Assembly: GCA_016722705.1 (NCBI GenBank) | Contig: JADKGN010000004.1 | Coordinates: 868,001 to 932,000 of the forward strand | Source of the DNA: Candidatus Dechloromonas phosphoritropha | GTDB lineage: Bacteria; Pseudomonadota; Gammaproteobacteria; Burkholderiales; Rhodocyclaceae | Length of the DNA: 64,000 nucleotides | Direction: 5' to 3' | Part shown: piece by piece, positions 50,319 to 59,592 of the stretch | Layout of the letters: each line of letters begins with the position of its first letter | Position numbering within the stretch: position 1 is the stretch's first letter | The notes under the pieces: generated by a model | Told to the model about the DNA's origin: nothing | What the model saw: the letters and a program-made list of their open reading frames with translations, nothing else | Database searches by the model: none | Made by a program: the position numbers and the translations under genes

Positions 50319-52598
50319 TCACGCCGACTCAACGACGGTCAGTGCTGTCATGTTGACGATGCGGCGCACCGTCGCCGTCGGCGTCAGGATATTCACCGGG
50401 CGTGCCGCGCCGAGCAGGACAGGCCCGATGGTCAGGTTGTCGCCAGCTGCTATCTTGAGCAAGTTGAACGAGATATTGGCGGCGTCGAGCGTCGGCATAA
50501 TCAGCAGGTTGGCCTGCCCCTTGAGTCGGGAATTGGGGAAGGCGGCAAGACGGATACGCTCGTCAAGCGCGGCGTCGCCGTGCATTTCGCCTTCGACCTC
50601 AAGTTCGGGCGCCCGCCGGTTGAGCACCGCCAGCACCTCGCGCATCTTGATCGCCGTCGGTGTGTCCTCCGTACCGAAGGTCGAATGCGAGAGCAATGCG
50701 ACTTTCGGCCGCATGCCAAAGTTGCGGATCTCGGCAGCGGCAAGCAGCGTCATGTCGGCCAGTTGCTCGGCACTCGGATCGTAGTTGACATAGGTATCGG
50801 CGATGAACACGGTGCGGCCAGGCAGCATCAGCAGGTTCATCGCGTAGTAGCGATCGAGCCCCGGTTGGGTGCCGATCACGTTCTGAACGTATTGACGATG
50901 CGTTTCATGGCGCCCGAAGGTACCGCAGATCAGGCCGTCGGCGTGGCCCAGGTGGACCATTAGTGCACCGTAGAGCGTCGCACGCCGGCGTATTTCGCGG
51001 CGCGCGTACTCCGGCGCGACGCCCTGGCGCTCCATGAGCCGGTGGTAGGTCGTCCAGAATTCCTCGAAATGCTCGTCAAAGAAGAGGCAATCGTCGACAT
51101 AGACCACGTCGTAATCGACATTTTCCCGTATCCGCAGCCCGGCGGTCTCGATGCTGTTCCGGATTTCGGCCGGGCGGCCAATCAGCACCGGACGGCAGAT
51201 GCCTTCGTCGCAGACGACCTGCACCGCGCGCAGCACGCGGCTGTCTTCACCCTCGGCAAAGACGATGCGTCTCGGGGCGGCCTTCGCCTGCGAGAACACC
51301 GGCTTCATGATCATCCCGGAGTGATAGACGAATTCGTTGAGGCCCTGAACATAGGCATCCCAGTCCCTGATCGGCCGCGTGGCAACGCCCGAATCCATGC
51401 CCGCCCGGGCCACCGCCGGCGCGATCTTGACGATGAGGCGCGGATCGAACGGCTTCGGGATCAGGTATTCCGGGCCGAAACCGGAAACTTTCTCGCCGTA
51501 GGCCGACGCGACCACGTCCGATTGCTCGGCGCGCGCCAGTTCGGCGATGGCCTTGACGGCGGCCATCTTCATCTGCTCCGTGATTGTCGTCGCGCCGACG
51601 TCGAGCGCCCCGCGGAAGATGAACGGGAAGCACAGTACGTTATTGACCTGGTTCGGGTAATCCGAGCGGCCGGTGCACATGACGGCGTCGTCGCGCACAC
51701 TCCTGACCAGCTCCGGCAGGATCTCCGGCGTCGGATTGGCAAGGGCCATGATCAGCGGCCGGGTAGCCATCCTGGCGACCATTTCCGGCTTCAGCACGCC
51801 GCCCGCCGACAGGCCGAGGAAGACATCAGCACCGGCGATCACTTCGCCCAGGGTCCGCGCATCGGTCTTCTTCGCGTAGCGCGCCTTGATTTCGTCCATC
51901 TCCTCCAGTCGTCCTTCATGGACCAGACCCTTGATGTCGGTCACCCAGATGTTCTCGACCGGCACCCCGAGCATCACCAGCAGATCGATGCAGGCGAGCG
52001 CGGCGGCGCCGGCGCCGGAAGTGACGACCTTTACGGTCGACAGGTCTTTTCCGATCAAATGCAGGCCGTTCAGAATGGCGGCACCGACGACGATGGCGGT
52101 GCCGTGCTGATCATCATGGAAGACAGGTATCTTCATCCGCTCGCGCAACTTCTTCTCGATGTAGAAGCACTCTGGCGCCTTGATGTCTTCGAGATTGATG
52201 CCGCCGAAGGTCGGCTCCAGCGAAGCGATGATGTCGATCAGTTTGTCCGGGTCGCGCTCCTCGATTTCGAGATCGAAGACGTCGATGTCGGCGAACTTCT
52301 TGAACAGCACGCCCTTGCCTTCCATGACCGGCTTGGCGGCGAGCGGGCCGATCGCCCCGAGGCCGAGCACCGCCGTGCCGTTGGTGACGACACCGACCAG
52401 ATTGGCGCGCGCGGTCAGATTGCTGACTTCAGCCGGATCGGCGACGATCTCCTCGCAGGCAAACGCGACCCCGGGCGAATAGGCCATCGACAGATCGTAT
52501 TGATTGGTCAGTTGCTTGATCGGCGTGACGGCGATCTTGCCCGGCTTGGGATGACGATGATAGTGGAGCGCCGCCTTGCGCAACTGATTGGAATCCAT
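50319..52598 (-). CDS. maeB: NADP-dependent malic enzyme, MaeB type
   Basis: A 759-residue multidomain enzyme converting malate to pyruvate, CO2 and NADPH. N-terminal and NAD-binding malic-enzyme domains (YSPGVAFACEEI, VFHDDQHGTAIVVGAA, VTSGAGAAALAC, MALANPTPEILP) are followed by a phosphotransacetylase-like C-terminal domain from about residue 430 (RIVFAEGEDSRVLRAVQ), which in MaeB serves regulation by acetyl-CoA rather than catalysis. Length is as expected. It has a consensus-like promoter upstream and GGAGG before ATG. It diverges from pckG, linking two enzymes of the malate-PEP-pyruvate node. Confidence 0.95.
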   Translation of the reverse strand: MDSNQLRKAALHYHRHPKPGKIAVTPIKQLTNQYDLSMAYSPGVAFACEEIVADPAEVSNLTARANLVGVVTNGTAVLGLGAIGPLAAKPVMEGKGVLFKKFADIDVFDLEIEERDPDKLIDIIASLEPTFGGINLEDIKAPECFYIEKKLRERMKIPVFHDDQHGTAIVVGAAILNGLHLIGKDLSTVKVVTSGAGAAALACIDLLVMLGVPVENIWVTDIKGLVHEGRLEEMDEIKARYAKKTDARTLGEVIAGADVFLGLSAGGVLKPEMVARMATRPLIMALANPTPEILPELVRSVRDDAVMCTGRSDYPNQVNNVLCFPFIFRGALDVGATTITEQMKMAAVKAIAELARAEQSDVVASAYGEKVSGFGPEYLIPKPFDPRLIVKIAPAVARAGMDSGVATRPIRDWDAYVQGLNEFVYHSGMIMKPVFSQAKAAPRRIVFAEGEDSRVLRAVQVVCDEGICRPVLIGRPAEIRNSIETAGLRIRENVDYDVVYVDDCLFFDEHFEEFWTTYHRLMERQGVAPEYARREIRRRATLYGALMVHLGHADGLICGTFGRHETHRQYVQNVIGTQPGLDRYYAMNLLMLPGRTVFIADTYVNYDPSAEQLADMTLLAAAEIRNFGMRPKVALLSHSTFGTEDTPTAIKMREVLAVLNRRAPELEVEGEMHGDAALDERIRLAAFPNSRLKGQANLLIMPTLDAANISFNLLKIAAGDNLTIGPVLLGAARPVNILTPTATVRRIVNMTALTVVESA

Positions 52599-52644
52599 GT
52601 CGCCTCCGTTTCGTATCGTGAAACGATATTTTATTTAATGATAG

Positions 52645-52672
52645 ATTGTAGCATGCACCGGGTCGCCGCCAA
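52645..52672 (-). promoter_or_regulatory. Candidate sigma-70 promoter of maeB
   Basis: On the minus strand TTGGCG (52672-52667) and TACAAT (52650-52645) are 16 bases apart, about 45 bases before the ATG. A small dyad GTTTC-7-GAAAC at 52608-52624 lies between them and the SD. Confidence 0.5.
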
Positions 52673-52704
52673 CCGGCGAACATCACTTAGTGCCCAAACG
52701 CAAG

Positions 52705-52733
52705 TGGATAACCGGCCCGCGCTCTGGCATAAT
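52705..52733 (+). promoter_or_regulatory. Candidate sigma-70 promoter of pckG
   Basis: TGGATA (52705-52710) and CATAAT (52728-52733) are 17 bases apart, leaving a leader of about 100 bases before the ATG at 52841. It is weaker than the divergent maeB match. Confidence 0.4.
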
Positions 52734-52840
52734 ACCGTGCTTCCCAGCCGACGGCCCCTCGCCGCTTCAAGTCTTGGTGGCAATTCCCGGCGACTTGCGT
52801 GAAACCTTGCTATTTCAGTAACTTAGAGAGAGATACTTTC

Positions 52841-54685
52841 ATGACCGCACCGTTGAATGCACCTGACTACGTCAAACACGAAGGCCTGAAGAAATGGGTC
52901 GCCGAAATCGCCGCCCTGGTGGAGCCCGAGCATATCCACTGGGCCGACGGATCACAGGCGGAGTATGACTGCTTGTGCGGCGAAATGGTGGAAGCCGGAA
53001 CTTTCATCAAGCTCAACGAGACCAAGCGCCCGAACTCCTACTTGGCCTTCTCCGACCCGTCCGACGTGGCACGCGTCGAAGACCGCACCTACATCTGCTC
53101 CGAAAAGAGGGAAGATGCCGGCCCGACCAACAACTGGGAAGAGCCCGCGAAGATGCGCGAAACCCTCAACGGCCTGTTCAGGGGCTGCATGAGGGGCCGC
53201 ACCATGTATGTCATCCCGTTCAGCATGGGGCCGCTCGGATCGCCGATCGCCCACATCGGCGTCGAGATTTCCGATTCCGCCTACGTCGTGGTCAACATGC
53301 GTACGATGACCCGCATGGGCAGGGCGGTTCATGACGTCCTCGGGACAGATGGCGAATTCGTTCCCTGCGTGCATACCGTCGGCGCCCCCCTCGAACCGGG
53401 CCAGCAGGACGTCAAGTGGCCGTGCAACCCGACCGTCAAGTACATCGTTCATTATCCGGAAACCCGCGAGATCTGGTCCTACGGCTCCGGCTACGGCGGC
53501 AATGCCCTGCTCGGCAAGAAGTGCTTCGCCCTGCGCATCGCCTCGACCATGGCCCGTGACCAGGGCTGGCTTGCCGAACACATGCTGATCCTCGGCGTCG
53601 AATCCCCGGAAGGCGAAAAATCCTACGTCGCCGCCGCCTTCCCGTCGGCCTGTGGCAAGACCAACTTCGCCATGCTGATTCCGCCCAAGACCCTCGGCGG
53701 CTGGAACATCACCACCATCGGCGACGACATCGCCTGGATCAAGCCGCGCGTCGACCAGGATGGCATCACCCGCTTCTATGCGATCAATCCGGAAGCCGGC
53801 TTCTTCGGCGTCGCACCCGGGACCTCCGAAAAAACCAACTTCAACGCGCTGGCCACGCTCAAGGAAAACATCATCTTCACCAATGTCGCGCTGACTGACG
53901 ACGGCGACGTCTGGTGGGAAGGCCTGACCAAGGAAGCTCCGGCGCACCTGATCGACTGGCAGGGCCACGACTGGACGCCGGAAGACGGCAAGGCCGGCAA
54001 GAAGGCCGCCCATGCCAACTCCCGCTTCACTGCGCCAGCCAGCCAGTGCCCGTCGGTCGATGAGGCCTGGGAAGACCCCGCCGGCGTGCCGATTTCCGCC
54101 TTCATCTTCGGCGGCCGCCGTGCCACCACGGTGCCGCTGGTGTACGAGGCGTTCAACTGGAACTACGGCGTCTACATGGCGGCTACCCTCGGCTCCGAAA
54201 CCACCGCCGCCGCCTTCGGCCAGCAGGGTGTCGTCCGTCGCGACCCGTTCGCCATGCTGCCCTTCTGCGGCTACCATATGGGCGACTACTTCAACCACTG
54301 GCTAAAAATGGGCCACACGGTCGATGCCACGCCAAAGATTTTCTGCGTGAACTGGTTCCGCATGAACGAAAAGGGCGAATTCATGTGGCCTGGTTTCGGC
54401 GACAACATGCGTGTCCTGAAGTGGATCGTCCAGCGCTGCAAGGGCACGGTCACCGCCAACGAGACCGTGCTCGGCTGGATGCCGAATTTCGAGGATGTCG
54501 ACTGGACCGGCCTCAACATCACCAAGGCCGAATTCGAGGCGCTGACCACCATCGATGCCGACGCCTGGAAGTCCGAACTGGCCGGCCACAAGGAGTGGTT
54601 CGACAAGATGGGCGCCAAGATGCCGCGCGAACTCGTACTCAAGCGCGAACTGTTCGAAATGGATATCTTCAAGCAAGCGGCCTGA
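52841..54685 (+). CDS. pckG: Phosphoenolpyruvate carboxykinase (GTP)
   Basis: A 614-residue enzyme of gluconeogenesis that makes PEP from oxaloacetate with GTP. It has the P-loop AAFPSACGKTNFAML, the metal-binding stretch TTIGDDIAWIKP, and the GTP-type motif FGGRRATTVPLVYEAF with the reactive-loop FNWNYG. It is clearly the GTP class, not the ATP class PckA. ATG 52841 is chosen over an upstream in-frame ATG at 52799 because AGAGAGA lies before it and family similarity starts here. A strong terminator follows. Confidence 0.97.
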   Translation: MTAPLNAPDYVKHEGLKKWVAEIAALVEPEHIHWADGSQAEYDCLCGEMVEAGTFIKLNETKRPNSYLAFSDPSDVARVEDRTYICSEKREDAGPTNNWEEPAKMRETLNGLFRGCMRGRTMYVIPFSMGPLGSPIAHIGVEISDSAYVVVNMRTMTRMGRAVHDVLGTDGEFVPCVHTVGAPLEPGQQDVKWPCNPTVKYIVHYPETREIWSYGSGYGGNALLGKKCFALRIASTMARDQGWLAEHMLILGVESPEGEKSYVAAAFPSACGKTNFAMLIPPKTLGGWNITTIGDDIAWIKPRVDQDGITRFYAINPEAGFFGVAPGTSEKTNFNALATLKENIIFTNVALTDDGDVWWEGLTKEAPAHLIDWQGHDWTPEDGKAGKKAAHANSRFTAPASQCPSVDEAWEDPAGVPISAFIFGGRRATTVPLVYEAFNWNYGVYMAATLGSETTAAAFGQQGVVRRDPFAMLPFCGYHMGDYFNHWLKMGHTVDATPKIFCVNWFRMNEKGEFMWPGFGDNMRVLKWIVQRCKGTVTANETVLGWMPNFEDVDWTGLNITKAEFEALTTIDADAWKSELAGHKEWFDKMGAKMPRELVLKRELFEMDIFKQAA

Positions 54686-54707
54686 CCTTCGCCAACCGAC
54701 CATGAAG

Positions 54708-54733
54708 AAACGGCCACCTGCGGGTGGCCGTTT
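54708..54733 (+). terminator. Intrinsic terminator after pckG
   Basis: A perfect 11-base stem (aaacggccacc 54708-54718; ggtggccgttt 54723-54733) with a TGCG loop. The T-run is short (ttt then gcc), but the stem begins with AAA opposite TTT, giving a U-rich 3' side. It ends 16 bases before the next gene's ATG. Confidence 0.75.
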
Positions 54734-54748
54734 GCCTTGGAGACCACC

Positions 54749-55909
54749 ATGTACCGTCCCGCCCAGCGCCTTGCCGACATCGCGCCCTTCCACGTCGTCG
54801 AGCTGCTGATGCGGGCCCGCCAACTTGAGGCGGAAGGACGCGACATCATCCACATGGAAGTCGGCGAGCCGGACTTTCAGACGCCGGAGCCGATAGCGCA
54901 TGCTGCGGTCGACGCGATAAAAGCGGGAAAAACACTGTACACGCAGGCGCTCGGTCTGCCCGAACTACGGGCGGAGATCAGCGCCTTCTACGGCAAGCGG
55001 TACGGGATCGACGTGCCGGCCAGCCGCATCGCCGTCACCAACGGCGCGTCCGGTGCGCTCAACCTGGCTTTCGCCTGCCTTGCCGAGCCGGACAGCGAAT
55101 GGCTGCTGGCCGACCCCGGCTACCCGTGCAACCGGCACATTTTGCGTACTTTTGGCGGTCGACCGCAACACATCCCGGTCGGCCCCGAAACCAACTTCCA
55201 GCCGACGCCGGCGCTACTGCACAAGTACTGGAGCGTCAGGACCGCCGGCCTGCTCGTCGCCTCGCCGGCCAATCCGACCGGCACCTTACTCACGCAGCCC
55301 GAAATCGGCGCGCTTGCCGAGTTCTGCCGCGAAAGGAGCGGCCATTTTCTGGTCGACGAGATTTATCATGGGCTGACGTACGAGGGCGACGCGCCGTCGG
55401 CCTGTGCTACCGGCGACGACATCTGGGTCATCAACAGCTTCTCGAAATATTTCCAGATGACCGGCTGGCGCCTTGGCTGGATGGTCATCCCCGCAGCCTA
55501 CGTGCGTGATGTCGAAAAACTGGCGCAGAACCTGACGCTCTGTCCGTCAACCCCGGCCCAGCATGGCGCGCTCGCGGCATTCCTGCCCGAAACCATCGCC
55601 ATCCTGGAAAGCCGGCGTGACGAATTCCGTCGTCGCCGCGATTTTCTGGCCCCGGCGCTGGAAGCCATCGGCTTTCGTATCACCGCCCGCCCGGAAGGCG
55701 CCTTCTACCTCTATTGCGATTGTTCGGCACTGGCCGCCGACAGTTTCGCGCTGGCCGGCGACCTCCTGGAAAAAGTCGGCGTCGCGGTCACACCAGGACT
55801 CGATTTCGGCAGCAATGCGCCTGAGAAGCACATCCGCTTTGCCTACACAACCGGTATTGACCGCCTGGCCGAGGCCGTCGACCGGCTATGCGGCTACTTC
55901 GGCCGGTAA
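54749..55909 (+). CDS. PLP-dependent class I/II aminotransferase
   Basis: A 386-residue fold-type I aminotransferase. Key positions: ITNG-type loop IAVTNGASGALNLAF, SPANPTGTLLTQPE, VDEIYHGLTY and the PLP-lysine in NSFSKYFQMTGWRLGW, then RPEGAFYLYCDCS and the substrate-binding arginine in HIRFAYTT. It probably transaminates aspartate, alanine or an aromatic amino acid. ATG 54749 has GGAG upstream; TTG 54737 overlaps the terminator region. Its end overlaps the convergent ampD gene by 24 bases. Confidence 0.9.
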   Translation: MYRPAQRLADIAPFHVVELLMRARQLEAEGRDIIHMEVGEPDFQTPEPIAHAAVDAIKAGKTLYTQALGLPELRAEISAFYGKRYGIDVPASRIAVTNGASGALNLAFACLAEPDSEWLLADPGYPCNRHILRTFGGRPQHIPVGPETNFQPTPALLHKYWSVRTAGLLVASPANPTGTLLTQPEIGALAEFCRERSGHFLVDEIYHGLTYEGDAPSACATGDDIWVINSFSKYFQMTGWRLGWMVIPAAYVRDVEKLAQNLTLCPSTPAQHGALAAFLPETIAILESRRDEFRRRRDFLAPALEAIGFRITARPEGAFYLYCDCSALAADSFALAGDLLEKVGVAVTPGLDFGSNAPEKHIRFAYTTGIDRLAEAVDRLCGYFGR

Positions 55910-56455
55910 ATCGAGCATCGGGTAGCGTTCCCGGAGCACAGCCCAGTCGAAGCAGGGGCCGGGGTCGGTCTTGCGCCCGGGGGCGACATGGCAGTGACCG
56001 GCAATGGCGGCAATCGGATAGCGCTCGCGCAGGACATCGACCAGACTCCACAAGCTGGCATATTGAGCCGGGGTGAAGGACCGGGTATCGCAGCCTTCGA
56101 GTTCGATGCCCACGGAGTAGTCATTGCAGCTCTCGCGCCCGCACCACCGCGAATGCCCGGCATGCCAGGCGCGCCGGTCGCAGCCGACGAACTGGATGAC
56201 CCGCCCGGCGCGCCGGACATAGAAATGCGCCGAAACCCGCGCCTCGACAATGGTCGCGAAATACGGGTGGGCATGCGGGTCGAGACGGTTGAGGAAGAAC
56301 CTTTCGACCCAGTCGCCAGCGAATTCGTCCGGCGGCAGGCTGATGTTGTGCACCACGATTAGCGAAACCGCTTCATCGCGCGGGCGCTCGCCGAAGTTTG
56401 GCGACGGCAGCCAATCGACCCCTTCCAGCCAGCCCCCGGCCCGCCAGCGGCTCAT
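55886..56455 (-). CDS. ampD: 1,6-anhydro-N-acetylmuramyl-L-alanine amidase, AmpD
   Basis: A 189-residue cytoplasmic zinc amidase that recycles cell-wall muropeptides. Zinc ligands are at HNISLPP (first histidine), RRAWHAGHS and HCHVAPGRKTDPGPCFDW, the full AmpD set. It starts GWLEGVDWLPSPNFGERP, the conserved AmpD N-terminus. Its start overlaps pilR's stop by 4 bases (ATGA). Loss of AmpD typically derepresses ampC beta-lactamase in other bacteria. Confidence 0.94.
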   Translation of the reverse strand: MSRWRAGGWLEGVDWLPSPNFGERPRDEAVSLIVVHNISLPPDEFAGDWVERFFLNRLDPHAHPYFATIVEARVSAHFYVRRAGRVIQFVGCDRRAWHAGHSRWCGRESCNDYSVGIELEGCDTRSFTPAQYASLWSLVDVLRERYPIAAIAGHCHVAPGRKTDPGPCFDWAVLRERYPMLDLPAEVAA

Positions 56456-57801
56456 TCGATACCCAGGCGTTCCAGCCGGTAGCGCAGCGAACGGAAGGTG
56501 ACGCCAAGGAGCCGCGCGGCCGCCGTGCGGTTACCCTCGGTCTTCTGCAAGGCTTCGAGAATTGCCTGGCGCTCCAGCCGGTTGAGATAGTCATCGAGCG
56601 TCTCGCTGCCCCGCCCTGAGGCCTCGCCCCCCATATCGTCGGGCGCCAGATGCAGGTCGCCGGTTTCGATCGTCTCGCCCGAGCAAAGTGCCATCGCCCG
56701 CTCCAGCACATTCTCCAGTTCGCGCACATTGCCCGGAAACGGATAATCGGCCAGCGCCCGCAGGGCGGCGGCGGAAATCCGGGGAACCGTACCGCCGCAA
56801 AGTTTCTTCAGCAGGGAATCGACGAGCACCGGTATGTCTTCGACCCGTTCGCGCAACGAAGGCATGCGCAGTTCGATGACATTCAAGCGGTAGTAAAGAT
56901 CCTGCCTGAAGCTGCCCCTCTCAACCCCCTCGCGCAGGCTCCGGTGTGTGGCGCAGATGATGCGCACATCGACCGCTTCCTCGGTCGCCACGCCGACCTT
57001 GCGCACCCGCTTTTCCTGAATCGCCCGCAGCAGCTTGACCTGCATGGCCAGCGGCAGATCGGCGACCTCGTCGAGAAACAGCGTCCCGCCGCTGGCCGCC
57101 TGGAAAAAGCCATCACGATCGCTGTCGGCACCGGTAAAGGCACCCTTGCGGTGACCGAAGAATTCACTCTCCATCAGGTTTTCGGGGATGGCGCCGCAGT
57201 TGACCGGAACGAAGGGGCCACCACTGCGCGCACTGCGGGTGTGGATCAGGCGAGCAGCGAGTTCCTTGCCGCTACCCGATTCCCCGGTGACATAGATGGG
57301 CGCCTGACTGCGCGCCAGTTTCTCGATCAACGCCCGCACCTGCAGCATCGCCGACGATTCGCCGGTCAGCGATTGCAGCGGACTTTCCCGGCCTTCACCA
57401 TCCGACACGCGCAGCGCCGACTTGACCAGGGCGCGCAACTGTTCAAGACCGACCGGTTTGGCCAGATAATCGAAGGCGCCGGCCTTGAGAGCCGCGACCG
57501 CGTTCTCGGTACTACCGAAAGCGGTGATCACCGCCACCGGCATCTGCGCATGATGTTCGGTGATATAGCGGACGACATCGAGTCCGTTGCCGTCGGGCAG
57601 TCGCATGTCGGTCAGGCACAACTGGAAATCTCCGTCGGCAAGACAGGCCCGAGCCTCGCCGACCGTACCGACGCAGGCGGCCGCCAAGCCCATCCGCGAC
57701 AGGGTGAGGTCGATCAGTTCGCGGATATCAGGCTCGTCATCGATGACGAGAACCCGGTTCAACGCCCCCCGGGGGCGCCGTTCGCTTCGGGCAACAGACA
57801 T
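56452..57801 (-). CDS. pilR: Sigma-54-dependent response regulator PilR
   Basis: A 449-residue NtrC-type regulator. The receiver domain (VIDDEPDIRELIDLTL, CLTDMRLPDGNGLDV with the phospho-acceptor aspartate) is followed by an AAA+ domain (TGESGSGKELAARLI, ESEFFGHRKGAFTGAD, GGTLFLDEVADLP) and a Fis helix-turn-helix (GNRTAAARLLGVTFRSLRYR). In pseudomonads PilR switches on pilin transcription with sigma-54. Its start overlaps the pilS coding end by 43 bases, so the two are translated together. Confidence 0.92.
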   Translation of the reverse strand: MSVARSERRPRGALNRVLVIDDEPDIRELIDLTLSRMGLAAACVGTVGEARACLADGDFQLCLTDMRLPDGNGLDVVRYITEHHAQMPVAVITAFGSTENAVAALKAGAFDYLAKPVGLEQLRALVKSALRVSDGEGRESPLQSLTGESSAMLQVRALIEKLARSQAPIYVTGESGSGKELAARLIHTRSARSGGPFVPVNCGAIPENLMESEFFGHRKGAFTGADSDRDGFFQAASGGTLFLDEVADLPLAMQVKLLRAIQEKRVRKVGVATEEAVDVRIICATHRSLREGVERGSFRQDLYYRLNVIELRMPSLRERVEDIPVLVDSLLKKLCGGTVPRISAAALRALADYPFPGNVRELENVLERAMALCSGETIETGDLHLAPDDMGGEASGRGSETLDDYLNRLERQAILEALQKTEGNRTAAARLLGVTFRSLRYRLERLGIE

Positions 57802-59363
57802 GTGTCGCTTCTCCCAACAATGATGAAATGGCCATGACCGGGATCGGAAGCCAGGTCAAGCGTGGCCCCGTTCGCAGCGCACAACTCGCGGGCAATGAAA
57901 AGACCGAGCCCTGTCCCGAGATGGTGAGTCGTGAAGAATGGCTCGAAAATCTGTGCCCTTGCCTCATCCGGCACCCCGCCCCCGTCGTCGATCACATGCA
58001 GTTCGACCATCCCGGCACCGGCGTTTGTCCGCAGGCGCACGCTGCCGGGAGCGCCGCTGGCATGGCGGACAGCATTGGCGAGCAGGTTCCACAATACTTG
58101 GTGCAGGTGGGTTCTGTCGAAGCAGAGCGCGGCCTCACCCTCGGTTTCGAACGCAATGATATCCGGCGCGACACCCTTAACGCCTGCGAAGCCCTCGACG
58201 AACTGGGCACAGAAATGTCGCAGCGGCAGCTTTTCGGCCTGAATGCGGTCACGCCTGCCGAGTTCAAGGACATCCGCAACAATCCGGTCGAGGCGCGCCA
58301 CGTTGTCGGCCACGATCTTGAGCAGACGCTCCTGCATCGCGCCACGTCTTTCCTCGCGCAGCAACTCGCTGGCGTGGCCGATGGCCGACAAGGGGTTGCG
58401 GATTTCATGAGCGATGCTTGCGGTCAACCGTCCGAGTGCAGCCAGTTTCAACTGCTGGGCATGCTCCTGGATACGCCGCAGATCCTCAAGAAAAACAAGG
58501 ACTTCGCCCGCGCTGCTGCTCGTCTGCTCGAAGCGGGCGAGCAGCTCGCCGCCCGTCGGCGACTTGAATTCCGTCGTCGCCGCCGCCGGCGATATTTTCC
58601 AGTTCGCCAACGCGATGGCCAGCGGCGGGCAAAAGCTCGAGAGTTGCGTGCCCGGCCCCGGGGCCGCGCCGAGCATTTCCACCGCCATGGGATTGTGCTG
58701 CTCGATCTGTCCGGCACTGCCAACGACCAGAACCCCATCCTGCATGCGTTCGATGACGCGCTGGCTGATTCTGCTCTGGTTTTCCAGACTGATGCCGCGC
58801 TGGCGGGCGAGTTCCTCGTTGACCATCAGACGCTGCCCCAGCAGTCGCGCGAGAATCGCCGTGGCAAAAAAGCCTGCGGACAGGAGGCCGGCCTGGACGA
58901 TCGTTGCCGCTTCGACCCCCCGCATCAGCACGACAACAACCTGGCCTCCCAGCGTAACCAGCGTGGCCAGCGCGGCGTAGAAAAGCACCAGGCGGCCCTG
59001 CCCGACCAAGCTGGCGGTCGCCAGCGAGACCAGCAGCAGCGTGCCGATGCCGCTGCCAACCCCGCCGCCGGCGAACATCAGCAGGCCCAGCGCCAGAACG
59101 TCGGCCAGCACCTGGGATGAAAGCTGGAAGTTGAAACGATGCCGCCAGTGGATCGAAGCGAAAAAGCCAGCGGCAACGACCAGCAGATAGATTCCCGTGG
59201 CTGGCAGGAACAGCGGCGTGTCGGCAATGCGGAGTGCGGAAATCCAGCCCTGCGGCCACAGCGCGGCCAGCAGCGCGAGGCAGGCGAGAACGAGGCGATA
59301 GAGGTTGAAGTATTGGAAGGGACGCCAACTGGCCTCCCAGGTTGTCGCCAGCCAGTCAGTCAT
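57759..59363 (-). CDS. pilS: Two-component sensor histidine kinase PilS
   Basis: A 534-residue kinase with about six N-terminal membrane helices, a PAS-like segment (RMQDGVLVVGSAGQIEQHN), then the H-box ASIAHEIRNPLSAIGH, N-box LLANAVRH, and G-boxes DDGGGVPDEARAQIF and THHLGTGLGLFIA. This is the PilS layout, pairing with PilR. ATG 59363 matches the first helix; the longer frame covers the upstream gene. It overlaps PP0621-type gene upstream by 8 bases and pilR downstream by 43. Confidence 0.93.
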   Translation of the reverse strand: MTDWLATTWEASWRPFQYFNLYRLVLACLALLAALWPQGWISALRIADTPLFLPATGIYLLVVAAGFFASIHWRHRFNFQLSSQVLADVLALGLLMFAGGGVGSGIGTLLLVSLATASLVGQGRLVLFYAALATLVTLGGQVVVVLMRGVEAATIVQAGLLSAGFFATAILARLLGQRLMVNEELARQRGISLENQSRISQRVIERMQDGVLVVGSAGQIEQHNPMAVEMLGAAPGPGTQLSSFCPPLAIALANWKISPAAATTEFKSPTGGELLARFEQTSSSAGEVLVFLEDLRRIQEHAQQLKLAALGRLTASIAHEIRNPLSAIGHASELLREERRGAMQERLLKIVADNVARLDRIVADVLELGRRDRIQAEKLPLRHFCAQFVEGFAGVKGVAPDIIAFETEGEAALCFDRTHLHQVLWNLLANAVRHASGAPGSVRLRTNAGAGMVELHVIDDGGGVPDEARAQIFEPFFTTHHLGTGLGLFIARELCAANGATLDLASDPGHGHFIIVGRSDTCLLPEANGAPGGR

Positions 59364-59592
59364 TGGTCGCTGGCGGATTTGCGGCCAGCCGATGCGCCTC
59401 ACAACAGAAATGAGCACCGTTTGCCGTGATGCTGTCGCTTTGCGGCAGATGCACGCCGCATTGCGCACAGACGACCATCAGTTCAGGATCGGGAGCTTGT
59501 CTTGGCGGCCTTGGCCCAGGACGTTGCGCGCGCTTGTTCCAGACCCACCAGATCACGGCGACCAAAGCAATGAGCAGGAGGAATTTCATCAT
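59356..59592 (-). CDS. PP0621-family small protein with N-terminal helix and cysteine cluster
   Basis: A 78-residue protein: one membrane helix (KFLLLIALVAVIWWVW), a proline-rich stretch, then VCAQCGVHLPQSDSI and HFCCEAHRLAA, a four-cysteine/histidine cluster like a small zinc ribbon. Members are usually next to pilS in betaproteobacteria. It overlaps pilS by 8 bases, so it is probably the first gene of the pilSR operon. Function is unknown. Confidence 0.85.
   Translation of the reverse strand: MMKFLLLIALVAVIWWVWNKRAQRPGPRPPRQAPDPELMVVCAQCGVHLPQSDSITANGAHFCCEAHRLAANPPATND

Noticed and set aside
51042..54298. Long open frames opposite maeB (586 codons) and pckG (448 codons).
   Set aside because: Both mirror highly conserved enzymes; translated sequences are low-complexity and domain-free.
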